Shown: piece by piece, positions 6,668 through 13,655 of the stretch
Layout: the number at the start of each line of letters is the position of its first letter
Numbering within the stretch: position 1 is the stretch's first letter
Assembly: GCA_936924235.1 (NCBI GenBank)
Contig: CAKZHN010000540.1
Coordinates: 1-20,616, forward strand
DNA from: an uncultured Rhodoplanes sp.
GTDB taxonomy: Bacteria > Pseudomonadota > Alphaproteobacteria > Rhizobiales > Xanthobacteraceae
Direction of reading: 5' to 3'
DNA length: 20,616 nt
Program-made: the position numbers and the translations under genes
The notes under the pieces: model-generated
The model's database searches: none
What the model saw: only the letters and a program-made list of their open reading frames with translations
Told to the model about the DNA's origin: nothing

Positions 6668-8191
6668 ATGAGCCAGGCGTTCGATGTCATCGTGGTGGGC
6701 TACGGCCTTTCCGGCGCGATCAGCGCGATCGAGGCGCACGACGCCGGCGCCAAGGTGCTGCTGATCGAGAAGGAGCCGTTCCCCGGCGGCATCTCGATCT
6801 GTGCGGGCGGCGGCGCCCGGATCGCGGACGATGCCGGCAAGGCGTTCGAATATCTCAAAGCGAGCAACGCCGGCACGACGCCCGACGCGGTGCTGCAGAG
6901 GCTGGCGCATGAGCTGGTCGCGCTTCCGGGCTACGTCAAGAAGCTCTGCGAGCCGCTCGGCGCGACCGCTACGACCAACAACACCAAGGGCAACTACGCG
7001 CTGCCCGGCTACGAGACCTGGGGCTATGTCCGCGTCCTGGACGTGCCGGGCTTCGATCCCAAAGCCGCCTATCCGCATGTGCGCGCCGAAGGCGAGGTCG
7101 AGGGCCTCAACATGTTCAAGGTGGCGCAGGAGCACGTGAAGAAGCGCGACATCAAGGTGCGGCTCAATTCGCCGGTGCGGCGCCTCCATTGGGAGGACGG
7201 CGAAGTGCGAGGCATCGTGTGCGACGAGACCTTCGAAGCGCGCCGCGCCGTGATCCTGGCGACCGGCGGCTTCGAGTCATCCGAGGACTTGCAGCAGCAG
7301 TTCTGGCCGACCCCGCCGGTGCGGGCGGTCGCGACCTTCGGCAACACCGGTGACGGCATCCGCATGGCGCAGCAGGTCGGCGCCGGGCTCTGGCACATGT
7401 GGCACTACCACGGCGTTTACGGCTTCCATCACCCGGATCCGGAATTCCGGCTCGGCATCCGCATCCGCCGCATGCGAAACTGGGTGCCCGGCTCGACCTC
7501 CCAGCACGACAATCCGATGAGCTGGATCGTGGTTGACCAGCGCGGCGAGCGCTTCATGAACGAATACGATCCGTACATGCAGGACACCAACCACCGGCCG
7601 ATGGCCCTGTATGATCCGATCACCCAAAACTATCCGAGAATTCCGTCGGTGCTGATCGTCGATGCCAAGGGACGCGCGCTCTATCCGCTCTGCGAGCCGA
7701 TCTACAGCGATCCCGCCACCGCAGCCCGCTTCAACAAATGCTCGCTGCGCGAATTCGACGAGCAGGTCCTGGTCACGCGCCCGGACCTCGACGGCATCGC
7801 CGACGAGTTCGGCCTCGACCGCGCGCGCCTCTCCGCAACCGTCGCCCAGTGGAACGAGGCTTGTGCCAGGGGCGCCGACGATCTGTTCCAGCGGCCGCCG
7901 CGCAGCATGATGCCGATCCTCGAGCCGCCATTCTCGGCCGCGAAGGTCTGGCCGATCGTGTCGAACACGCAAGGCGGCATCCCGCACGACGAGAACCAGC
8001 GGGTGCTGAACGCGTTCGGCGAACCCATTGGACGGCTCTACGTGGCTGGCGAGCTCGGCAGCGTGTTCGGCCACCTCTATCTGTCGGGCGGGAATTACTC
8101 GGAGTGCCTGGTGGCCGGGCAGATTGCCGGGGTCGAAGCCGCCCGGCTCAAGCCGTGGCAGGCCACCGCAGGACAACGCGCGGCGATTTGA
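6668..8191 (+). CDS. FAD-dependent dehydrogenase (fumarate reductase flavoprotein-like)
   Basis: The 507-residue protein begins with a Rossmann FAD site, VIVVGYGLSGAISAIEA (GYGLSG 11-16), then IEKEPFPGGISICAGGG, and ends with GRLYVAGELGSVFGHLYLSGGNYSECLVAGQIAG, the closing FAD motif of the fumarate reductase / 3-ketosteroid dehydrogenase group. ATGGFESSED and GNTGDGIRMAQQVGA also belong to this family. Members oxidise or reduce C-C double bonds, for example in fumarate, urocanate or ketosteroids; the substrate here is unknown. It has no signal peptide and no fused haem domain, so it should be cytoplasmic. GAGGAA lies about 12 bases before the ATG. It follows the MaoC hydratase gene by 38 bp on the same strand, so the pair probably acts on one carbon chain. 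A hairpin follows the stop. Confidence 0.9.
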   Translation: MSQAFDVIVVGYGLSGAISAIEAHDAGAKVLLIEKEPFPGGISICAGGGARIADDAGKAFEYLKASNAGTTPDAVLQRLAHELVALPGYVKKLCEPLGATATTNNTKGNYALPGYETWGYVRVLDVPGFDPKAAYPHVRAEGEVEGLNMFKVAQEHVKKRDIKVRLNSPVRRLHWEDGEVRGIVCDETFEARRAVILATGGFESSEDLQQQFWPTPPVRAVATFGNTGDGIRMAQQVGAGLWHMWHYHGVYGFHHPDPEFRLGIRIRRMRNWVPGSTSQHDNPMSWIVVDQRGERFMNEYDPYMQDTNHRPMALYDPITQNYPRIPSVLIVDAKGRALYPLCEPIYSDPATAARFNKCSLREFDEQVLVTRPDLDGIADEFGLDRARLSATVAQWNEACARGADDLFQRPPRSMMPILEPPFSAAKVWPIVSNTQGGIPHDENQRVLNAFGEPIGRLYVAGELGSVFGHLYLSGGNYSECLVAGQIAGVEAARLKPWQATAGQRAAI

Positions 8192-8193
8192 TC

Positions 8194-8217
8194 CCCTCCC
8201 CTTTTTCAAGGGGAGGG
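8194..8217. terminator. Hairpin between convergent genes, likely bidirectional terminator
   Basis: CCCTCCCCTT (8194-8203) pairs perfectly with AAGGGGAGGG (8208-8217) around TTTC. It begins two bases after the dehydrogenase stop and lies 26 bases before the sodC stop on the other strand. There is no clean T tract outside the stem. The CCCTCCCC/GGGGAGGG core is shared with the larger palindrome at 588-737, so it may be a reduced copy of the same repeat family. Confidence 0.7.
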
Positions 8218-8242
8218 AGTTGAGGGACGGGACGCTTCGCCG

Positions 8243-8803
8243 TTATTTCTTCGACGGCGAACTGCCCACGGTCGCGCTCGACGCGCCGCTCGGCTGGATC
8301 ACGCCGCAGGCGATGCGGTCGCCCGCATTGCCGGCCGGATCGCTCTTGTAGTCGTCGGCCTTGGCGTGGATCACGAGCGACGAGCCGTCGGTGTCGAACA
8401 GCGAGTTCGGCTTGCCCTTGTCGAGCGTCACCGCGGTGTTGAGCACCTCGACATTCAGCTCGCCGCTTTGCGGCACATGCAGGTTCGGCATGTCGCCGGC
8501 ATGACCTTCACCCGCCATCATGCCGTGCTTTTGGTTGGCCGGATTGAAATGCGGGCCGGCCGACTCGAACGGCGCCTCGCATTTGCCGACGGCGTGAATG
8601 TGGAAGGCGTGCTCGCCGGGCGAAATGCCCTTGAGCTGAAGCTTGATCAGCACGCCGTCCTGGGTTTGCACCAAGTCCACGTCGCCCACGGCCTTGCCGC
8701 TGCCGTCCTTGAGCTGCGCGTTGGCGAGCATTTCGGCCGACGCAGGCAATGCCGCGGCGGTCGAAAGCAGCGCGGCCGCGGCAAACAAACCGAACATACG
8801 CAT
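8243..8803 (-). CDS. sodC: Periplasmic Cu/Zn superoxide dismutase
   Basis: SodC converts superoxide to hydrogen peroxide and oxygen in the periplasm. The 186-residue precursor has a signal peptide (MRMFGLFAAAALL..., cleavage after ASA near residue 23). All metal ligands are visible: FHIH (His68, His70), GPHFNP (His85, bridging), KHG (His93), GHAGD (His101, Asp104) and VIHAKADD (His146). Cys75 in GKCEAPF and Cys166 in IACGVI form the conserved disulfide. A Ser-rich tail follows position 170. The ATG at 8803 has GGGAG about eight bases upstream; the frame is open further upstream but without a signal peptide. It lies 95 bp downstream of, and on the same strand as, the LysR gene, with a possible stress promoter of its own in that gap. 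Confidence 0.96.
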   Translation of the reverse strand: MRMFGLFAAAALLSTAAALPASAEMLANAQLKDGSGKAVGDVDLVQTQDGVLIKLQLKGISPGEHAFHIHAVGKCEAPFESAGPHFNPANQKHGMMAGEGHAGDMPNLHVPQSGELNVEVLNTAVTLDKGKPNSLFDTDGSSLVIHAKADDYKSDPAGNAGDRIACGVIQPSGASSATVGSSPSKK

Positions 8804-8836
8804 GAAAAAATCTCCCTCAGGGCTGCCCCCGAAGAA

Positions 8837-8861
8837 AACTCTAGTGCGGGTTCGAAGTTCC
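8837..8861 (-). promoter_or_regulatory. Possible EcfG-type promoter of sodC
   Basis: On the minus strand GGAAC (8861-8857) is followed after 16 bases by AGTT (8840-8837), one base from the EcfG consensus GGAAC-N16/17-CGTT. Transcription would start near 8830, giving a leader of about 27 nt. General stress control of a superoxide dismutase is plausible, but the -10 is not exact. Confidence 0.33.
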
Positions 8862-8898
8862 GCGCCGGTAAAACACCGATCAAACTCGTGTGTTGGCG

Positions 8899-9789
8899 TC
8901 AGTGCTGTCCGGCACGCATATGCTCGACGAGCTGCCGCGCATACGGCGGCAGTGCCTCGAAATCGCGCACGCAGATCGTCAATTCGCGCAACGCCCACGG
9001 ATCGGCCAGATCGACCGCCTTGATCGCCATGGATTTGATCGCGCTACGCGCCGTCGTCGCCGGCACGATGCCGACGCCGACATTGCGTTCCACCAGACGG
9101 CACACGCCTTCGAAGCTGCGCAACTGCACGCGGAGCCGCAGCGGCCGGCCGACCTGAGTGGCCTTGCTCGACAGGAAGCGCTGCAAGGCGCTGGCGCGGT
9201 CGAGGCCGATGAAGTCGAGGTCGAGAACCTCGGCGAATTCCACCTTGTCGCGCTTGGCCAGCGGATGATCGCGCGCCACCACCAGCACGAAGCGGTCGCT
9301 GCGGAACGGATAGGTGGTGAGCCGGCCCGGATCGACGGTGCCGGCGATGATGCCGATGTCACCGACGCCCTCGGCGATGAGGCCGACGATCTCGTCGCTC
9401 AGCCGCTCCTCGAGATCGACGTTGACGTTGGGGTGGGCCGAGAGAAACGTGCTCAGCGCCTCCGGCAGGAATTCGGTCAGCGCGTTGGTGTTGGACAGCA
9501 CCCGCACCTGGCCGGCCATGCCGCCCGCATAGGTCGAAAGATCCTCGCGCAGCCGCTCGGCCTGCTCCAGCATGGTGCGGGCGTGCTGGACCAGCGTGCG
9601 GCCGGCCGGCGTCGGCGTCACGCCCTGGCGGGCGCGCACCAGGAGCGGCGCGCCCAGCGCTTCCTCCATGTTGCGGATGCGGGTCGATGCAGCAGCCAGC
9701 GCGAGATGAGCGCGATCGGCGCCGCGCGTGATGCTGCCGGCCTCCACAACATGGCGAAACAGGCTCAGATCCGTCAGGTCGAAGCGCAT
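8899..9789 (-). CDS. LysR-family transcriptional regulator
   Basis: The 296-residue length is typical. Residues 1-60 form the winged helix-turn-helix, with LSLFRHVVEAGSITRGADRAHLALAAASTRIRNMEEALGAPLL-type spacing and then the TPAGRTLVQHAR linker helix. Residues about 90-290 form the two-lobed effector-binding domain (GQVRVLSNTNALTEFLPEAL..., IGIIAGTVD, VGVGIVPATTA). It acts as a DNA-binding tetramer responding to a small molecule; the effector is unknown. Upstream lie two aligned T-N11-A dyads, one overlapping its predicted -10, which points to autorepression. sdhC is divergent across 232 bp and sodC follows on the same strand, so both are candidate targets. The start at 9789 matches the family N terminus; its ribosome site is weak. 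Confidence 0.94.
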   Translation of the reverse strand: MRFDLTDLSLFRHVVEAGSITRGADRAHLALAAASTRIRNMEEALGAPLLVRARQGVTPTPAGRTLVQHARTMLEQAERLREDLSTYAGGMAGQVRVLSNTNALTEFLPEALSTFLSAHPNVNVDLEERLSDEIVGLIAEGVGDIGIIAGTVDPGRLTTYPFRSDRFVLVVARDHPLAKRDKVEFAEVLDLDFIGLDRASALQRFLSSKATQVGRPLRLRVQLRSFEGVCRLVERNVGVGIVPATTARSAIKSMAIKAVDLADPWALRELTICVRDFEALPPYARQLVEHMRAGQH

Positions 9790-9807
9790 CGGGGGCTCTT
9801 GGACGAT

Positions 9808-9826
9808 CCTTCGTATTTCACGAAGG
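9808..9826. promoter_or_regulatory. LysR-type operator, box 1
   Basis: This is a perfect inverted repeat: CCTTCGT (9808-9814), ATTTC, ACGAAGG (9820-9826). It contains the LysR-family T-N11-A core (T9811-A9823) and the TTCG-N7-CGAA pattern shared with box 2. It overlaps the predicted lysR -10 (9810-9815), as expected for an autorepression site. Confidence 0.7.
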
Positions 9827-9838
9827 CAGACTTCTCAA
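9810..9838 (-). promoter_or_regulatory. Candidate lysR promoter
   Basis: On the minus strand TTGAGA (9838-9833) and TACGAA (9815-9810) are separated by 17 bases. The start of transcription would be near 9802, giving a leader of only about 13 nt before the ATG at 9789. The -10 lies inside operator box 1. Confidence 0.5.
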
Positions 9839-9873
9839 AACGCTCATTTTAGAGTGATTTTGAATAGCATATC

Positions 9874-9890
9874 TTTCGCCAGAAACGAAA
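9874..9890. promoter_or_regulatory. LysR-type operator, box 2
   Basis: TTTCG (9874-9878) and CGAAA (9886-9890) flank seven bases, with a T-N11-A core (T9876-A9888). The TTCG-N7-CGAA pattern is in exactly the same register as in box 1; the centres are 65 bp apart, about six helical turns, and could be joined by one tetramer. Confidence 0.55.
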
Positions 9891-9955
9891 TCGATACCAG
9901 GCCACCGTTGCACAGCTGGAGCGTCAGAATCGCACCGAAACGCGTGCTCGCGGCG

Positions 9956-9984
9956 TTGCAGCACCTGCGGCCTTCGGCTACGAA
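9956..9984 (+). promoter_or_regulatory. sdhCp: Candidate sdhCDAB promoter
   Basis: TTGCAG (9956-9961) and TACGAA (9979-9984) are 17 bases apart. Transcription would start near 9991, about 30 nt before sdhC. A further palindrome TTCG-GCTA-CGAA (9973-9984) covers the -10. The hexamers are moderate matches only. Confidence 0.4.
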
Positions 9985-10021
9985 CAATTCTAAAGCGGAC
10001 AGAGTTACCGCCGGAGTGAGA

Positions 10022-10441
10022 ATGATGGCCGAGGCCAAAGCAACACACTTAAAGAACCGCCCGCTCTCTCCGCACCTGCAAATCTACAAGCCGATGCTGA
10101 CGATGATGATGTCCATCGTCCATCGCATCACGGGTGGCGCCCTCTACTTCGGTACCCTGTTGCTGGTGTGGTGGCTGGTCGCGGCAGCCGCCGGACCGAA
10201 TGCCTATGCGTCCGTCCAATGGTTCATGGAAACGCTGATCGGGCGCCTGATCCTGTTCGGCTACACCTGGGCGCTGATCCACCACATGCTCGGCGGCATC
10301 AAGCACTTCGTCTGGGACCTGGGCTACGGCTTCGGCCCGAACGAGCGCGAATGGATGACCGCCGCCACGCTGGTCGGCTCGATCGTGCTGACGGTCGTGC
10401 TGCTGATCGTGGGCTATCTCGTGATGGGAGGCATCCGGTGA
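10022..10441 (+). CDS. sdhC: Succinate dehydrogenase cytochrome b556 subunit
   Basis: SdhC is one of two membrane anchors of complex II and helps bind haem b and quinone. The 139-residue product carries the family signature RPLSPHLQIYKP (13-24) and SIVHRITGG (31-39), then three membrane helices. HHMLGGIKHFVWD holds the expected haem ligand His88, matching the H-x6-H spacing of E. coli SdhC. GGAG at 10013-10016 serves the tandem ATGs at 10022 and 10025; either could be used, making the start uncertain by one codon. It is the first gene of sdhCDAB, and its stop overlaps the sdhD start. A LysR gene is divergent upstream with operator-like dyads between. Confidence 0.95.
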   Translation: MMAEAKATHLKNRPLSPHLQIYKPMLTMMMSIVHRITGGALYFGTLLLVWWLVAAAAGPNAYASVQWFMETLIGRLILFGYTWALIHHMLGGIKHFVWDLGYGFGPNEREWMTAATLVGSIVLTVVLLIVGYLVMGGIR

Positions 10442-10836
10442 GCGACCACGCGCAAAAATCCATCCGCACGCCGCTCGGCCGCGTCCGCGCGCTCGGCTCG
10501 GCGCATCACGGCACCGGTCATTTCTGGCACCAGCGCCTGACCGGCGTCGCCAACGTGGCGCTGACGATCGCGGCGATCGTGATCATCATGTCGATCCTCG
10601 GCCGCAACCACGCCGCCGTGGTGCAGATCCTCGGCTCGAGCCTCGTGGCGATCACGCTGCTGCTGTTCATTGTCAGCAGCGTCTACCACATGTGGCTCGG
10701 CATGCAGGTGATCATCGAGGACTACGTCCACGACGAGATCGCCAAGCTGGCCTCGCTGATGGCCAACACGTTCTTCTCGTTCGCCGTAGGCCTTGCCGCG
10801 GTGTTCGCGATCCTGAAGCTCTCATTCGGACTTTAA
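10438..10836 (+). CDS. sdhD: Succinate dehydrogenase hydrophobic membrane anchor subunit
   Basis: SdhD is the second membrane anchor of complex II. The 132-residue protein has three hydrophobic helices, preceded by RTPLGRVRALGSAHHGTGHFWHQRLTGVAN (a characteristic quinone-site-proximal segment) and with YHMWLGMQVIIEDYVHDE in the middle, where His84 is the likely second haem ligand. I choose the GTG at 10438: it overlaps the sdhC stop (GTGA) and has GGGAGG at 10426-10431, six bases upstream. This start is easily missed because the frame is open far upstream within sdhC. The stop lies three bases before the sdhA ATG, so the four genes are tightly coupled. Confidence 0.94.
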   Translation: MSDHAQKSIRTPLGRVRALGSAHHGTGHFWHQRLTGVANVALTIAAIVIIMSILGRNHAAVVQILGSSLVAITLLLFIVSSVYHMWLGMQVIIEDYVHDEIAKLASLMANTFFSFAVGLAAVFAILKLSFGL

Positions 10837-10839
10837 GCC

Positions 10840-12672
10840 ATGGCTGGAAACGGCACGAACGGCTCTGCGCCGAAAACCAATGGTCGGGCCTATCCGATCG
10901 AGGATCACAGCTACGACGTGGTCGTCGTCGGCGCCGGCGGCTCGGGCCTCCGCGCCGTGGTCGGCTGCTCCGAGGCGGGGCTCAAGACCGCCTGCATTAC
11001 CAAGGTGTTCCCGACCCGCTCGCACACAGTCGCTGCGCAGGGCGGCATCGCGGCCTCGCTCGGCAACATGGGCGAGGACGACTGGCGCTGGCACATGTAC
11101 GACACCGTCAAGGGCGCCGACTGGCTCGGCGACCAGGACGCCATCGAATACATGGTCCGCGAGGCGCCGGCCGCGGTCTATGAACTCGAGCACTGGGGCA
11201 TGCCGTTCTCGCGCCGCGAGGAAGACGGCAAGATCTACCAGCGGCCGTTCGGCGGCATGACCACGCATTTCGGCAAGGGCACGGCGCAGCGCACCTGCGC
11301 GGCGCAAGACCGCACCGGCCACGCCATGCTGCACACCATGTACGGCCAGGCGCTGAAGCATTCGGCGGAGTTCTTCGTCGAATACTTTGCCATCGACCTG
11401 ATCATGGACGACGAGGGCCACTGCCGCGGCGTGATCGCGCTCAATCTCGACGACGGTACGATCCACCGCTTCCGCGCCCAGCAGACCATCCTGGCGACTG
11501 GCGGCTACGGCCGCGCCTACATGTCGTGCACCGGCGCCCACACCCAGACCGGCGACGGCAACGCCATGGTGCTGCGCGCGGGCCTGCCGTGCCAGGACAT
11601 GGAGTTCGTCCAGTTCCATCCGACCGGCATTTACGGCTCGGGCTGCCTGATCACCGAAGGTGCACGCGGCGAAGGCGCCTACCTGGTCAACGCCAACGGC
11701 GAGCGCTTCATGGAGCGCTACGCGCCGTCCGCCAAGGACCTCGCCTCCCGTGACGTGGTCTCCCGCTCGATGACCATCGAGATCCGCGAGGGCCGCGGCG
11801 TCGGCAAGCAGAAGGACCACATCTTCCTGCACCTCGACCATCTCGATCCGGCGATCCTGCACGAGCGGCTGCCGGGCATCACCGAGAGCGCGCGCATCTT
11901 CGCCGGCGTCGACTTGACCCGCGAGCCGATCCCGGTGATTCCGACCGTGCACTACAACATGGGCGGCATCGCCACGAACTGGAAAGGCGAGGCGCTGACC
12001 AAGAAGAACGGCGTCGACGACGTCGTGGTGCCGGGGCTGATGGCGATCGGCGAGGCCGGCTGCGTGTCGGTGCATGGCGCCAATCGCCTGGGCTCCAACT
12101 CTCTGATCGACCTGGTGGTGTTCGGCCGCGCCGCGGCATTGCATTTGGCCGAGACCCTGACCGCCAACGACAAGCAGCCCGAGTTGCCGAAGGACTCGGC
12201 CGAGCGCGCGCTTGCCCGCCTCGACCGGCTGCGCCACGCCAGCGGCTCGACGCCGACCTCTGAGCTCCGCGGCCGCATGCAGAAGGTGATGCAGAACAAC
12301 TGTGCGGTGTTCCGCACCGGCGAGGTGCTGCAGGAGGGCCACAAGCTCATCCATGAGGCCTACGAAGGCGCCGCCGACGTCCGCGTCACCGACCGTTCGC
12401 TGGTCTGGAATTCGGACCTGGTCGAAACGCTGGAGTTCGACAACCTGATCATCCAGGCCGTGGTGACGATGGACTCGGCGCTGAACCGCACCGAAAGCCG
12501 CGGCGCGCACGCCCGCGAGGACTATCCGGACCGCGACGACAAGAACTGGATGAAGCACACGCTGTCGTGGATGGACGAGAAGGGCAACGTGAAGATCGAC
12601 TTCCGCCCGGTCCACACCTACACGCTCACCAACGACGTCTCCTACATCGAGCCCAAAGCTCGTGTGTATTGA
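10840..12672 (+). CDS. sdhA: Succinate dehydrogenase flavoprotein subunit
   Basis: SdhA oxidises succinate to fumarate and passes electrons to SdhB on the cytoplasmic face of the inner membrane. The 610-residue protein is of standard length. VVVVGAGGSGLRA (GAGGSG 31-36) binds FAD, and RSHTVAAQGG (60-69) is the covalent flavin signature with His62. QFHPTGIYGSGCLITEGARGEG-type sequence contains the catalytic region, HYNMGGI and GLMAIGEAGCVSVHGANRLGSNSL close the active site, and the C-terminal domain has the usual RSHEDYPDR-like segment (AREDYPDRDD). There is no Shine-Dalgarno sequence before the ATG, which sits three bases after the sdhD stop, so translation is probably coupled. A short duplication spans its stop codon. 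Confidence 0.98.
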   Translation: MAGNGTNGSAPKTNGRAYPIEDHSYDVVVVGAGGSGLRAVVGCSEAGLKTACITKVFPTRSHTVAAQGGIAASLGNMGEDDWRWHMYDTVKGADWLGDQDAIEYMVREAPAAVYELEHWGMPFSRREEDGKIYQRPFGGMTTHFGKGTAQRTCAAQDRTGHAMLHTMYGQALKHSAEFFVEYFAIDLIMDDEGHCRGVIALNLDDGTIHRFRAQQTILATGGYGRAYMSCTGAHTQTGDGNAMVLRAGLPCQDMEFVQFHPTGIYGSGCLITEGARGEGAYLVNANGERFMERYAPSAKDLASRDVVSRSMTIEIREGRGVGKQKDHIFLHLDHLDPAILHERLPGITESARIFAGVDLTREPIPVIPTVHYNMGGIATNWKGEALTKKNGVDDVVVPGLMAIGEAGCVSVHGANRLGSNSLIDLVVFGRAAALHLAETLTANDKQPELPKDSAERALARLDRLRHASGSTPTSELRGRMQKVMQNNCAVFRTGEVLQEGHKLIHEAYEGAADVRVTDRSLVWNSDLVETLEFDNLIIQAVVTMDSALNRTESRGAHAREDYPDRDDKNWMKHTLSWMDEKGNVKIDFRPVHTYTLTNDVSYIEPKARVY

Positions 12673-12688
12673 GACTCGTGTGTACTGA
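12659..12688 (+). repeat. Short tandem duplication across the sdhA stop codon
   Basis: CTCGTGTGTATTGA (12659-12672) is repeated as CTCGTGTGTACTGA (12675-12688) with one mismatch and a two-base gap. The first copy ends in the sdhA stop codon. The 16-base period is not a multiple of three, so the copy lies outside coding sequence. Confidence 0.8.
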
Positions 12689-12722
12689 CCTCCCTCGATG
12701 ATCCGATCGCGAGACACTTGAA

Positions 12723-13502
12723 ATGGTCCAGCTCAACCTTCCGCAGAATTCCAAGATCACCGAGGGCAAGACCTGGCAGCGCCCGAGCGGCGCGCGCCAC
12801 GTCACCGCGTTCCGTATCTACCGCTGGAATCCGGAGGACGGCGCCAACCCGCGGATGGACACCTACTTCGTCGACCGCGACGACTGCGCGCCGATGATTC
12901 TGGACGCGCTGATCTGGATCAAGAACAAGATCGATCCGACGCTGACCTTCCGCCGGTCGTGCCGCGAGGGCGTGTGCGGCTCCTGCGCCATGAACATCGA
13001 CGGCACCAACACGCTCGCCTGCACCAAGGGCATGGACGAGGTGAACGGCACCATCAAGGTCTATCCGCTGCCGCACATGGAGGTGGTGAAGGACCTCGTT
13101 CCGGATCTCACGAACTTCTACGCCCAGTACGCCTCGATCGAGCCGTGGCTGCAGACCAAGTCGCCGGCGCCCGAGAAGGAATGGAAGCAGAGCCACGAGG
13201 ACCGGCAGAAGCTCGACAATCACTACGAGTGCATCCTGTGCGCCTGCTGCTCGACCTCGTGCCCGAGCTACTGGTGGAACCAGGATCGCTATCTCGGACC
13301 GGCGGCGCTCCTTCAGGCCAACCGCTGGATCAGCGACAGCCGCGACGAGGCCACCGGCGAACGGCTCGACAATCTCGAGGATCCGTTCCGGCTCTATCGC
13401 TGCCACACCATCATGAACTGCTCGAAGGCCTGCCCGAAGGGGCTCAATCCGGCGAAGTCGATCGCCGAGATCAAGAAGAAGATGGTCGAGCGGCAGGTCT
13501 GA
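12723..13502 (+). CDS. sdhB: Succinate dehydrogenase iron-sulfur subunit
   Basis: SdhB carries electrons from the flavin to ubiquinone through three clusters. The 259-residue protein shows all of them: the [2Fe-2S] ligands Cys80, Cys85, Cys88 and Cys100 (SCREGVCGSC ... LAC), the [4Fe-4S] set Cys170, Cys173, Cys176 with Cys237 (CILCACC ... CPKG), and the [3Fe-4S] set Cys180, Cys227, Cys233 (SCPSYWW, CHTIMNC). NPAKSIAEIKKKM ends the protein as usual. The gene starts 50 bp after sdhA, the only gap in the operon, with a weak ribosome site. A perfect 8-bp hairpin downstream closes the operon. Confidence 0.98.
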   Translation: MVQLNLPQNSKITEGKTWQRPSGARHVTAFRIYRWNPEDGANPRMDTYFVDRDDCAPMILDALIWIKNKIDPTLTFRRSCREGVCGSCAMNIDGTNTLACTKGMDEVNGTIKVYPLPHMEVVKDLVPDLTNFYAQYASIEPWLQTKSPAPEKEWKQSHEDRQKLDNHYECILCACCSTSCPSYWWNQDRYLGPAALLQANRWISDSRDEATGERLDNLEDPFRLYRCHTIMNCSKACPKGLNPAKSIAEIKKKMVERQV

Positions 13503-13548
13503 CGTTCGGGCGGCGCTACAAAAGCTAGACACATTCCAGACGGCGTAT

Positions 13549-13589
13549 GGCCGGCGAACCTTTAACGCCGGCCTGACCAGCCTTATTTT
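13549..13589 (+). terminator. Terminator of the sdhCDAB operon
   Basis: GGCCGGCG (13549-13556) pairs perfectly with CGCCGGCC (13566-13573) around a nine-base loop. A T-rich stretch (CTTATTTT, near 13582-13589) follows a few bases later. It lies 46 bases after the sdhB stop. Confidence 0.75.
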
Positions 13590-13655
13590 CGGCGATGCGA
13601 ATTGAGGTTCGCGCCGGATCGAAGCGGCGAACCCTGCATGAAGGATCGCCTGACG

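Noticed and set aside
10822..12717. A 631-codon open frame antisense to sdhA
   Set aside because: Long antisense frames are expected opposite GC-rich genes with strong third-position bias. SdhA is unmistakable on the plus strand.
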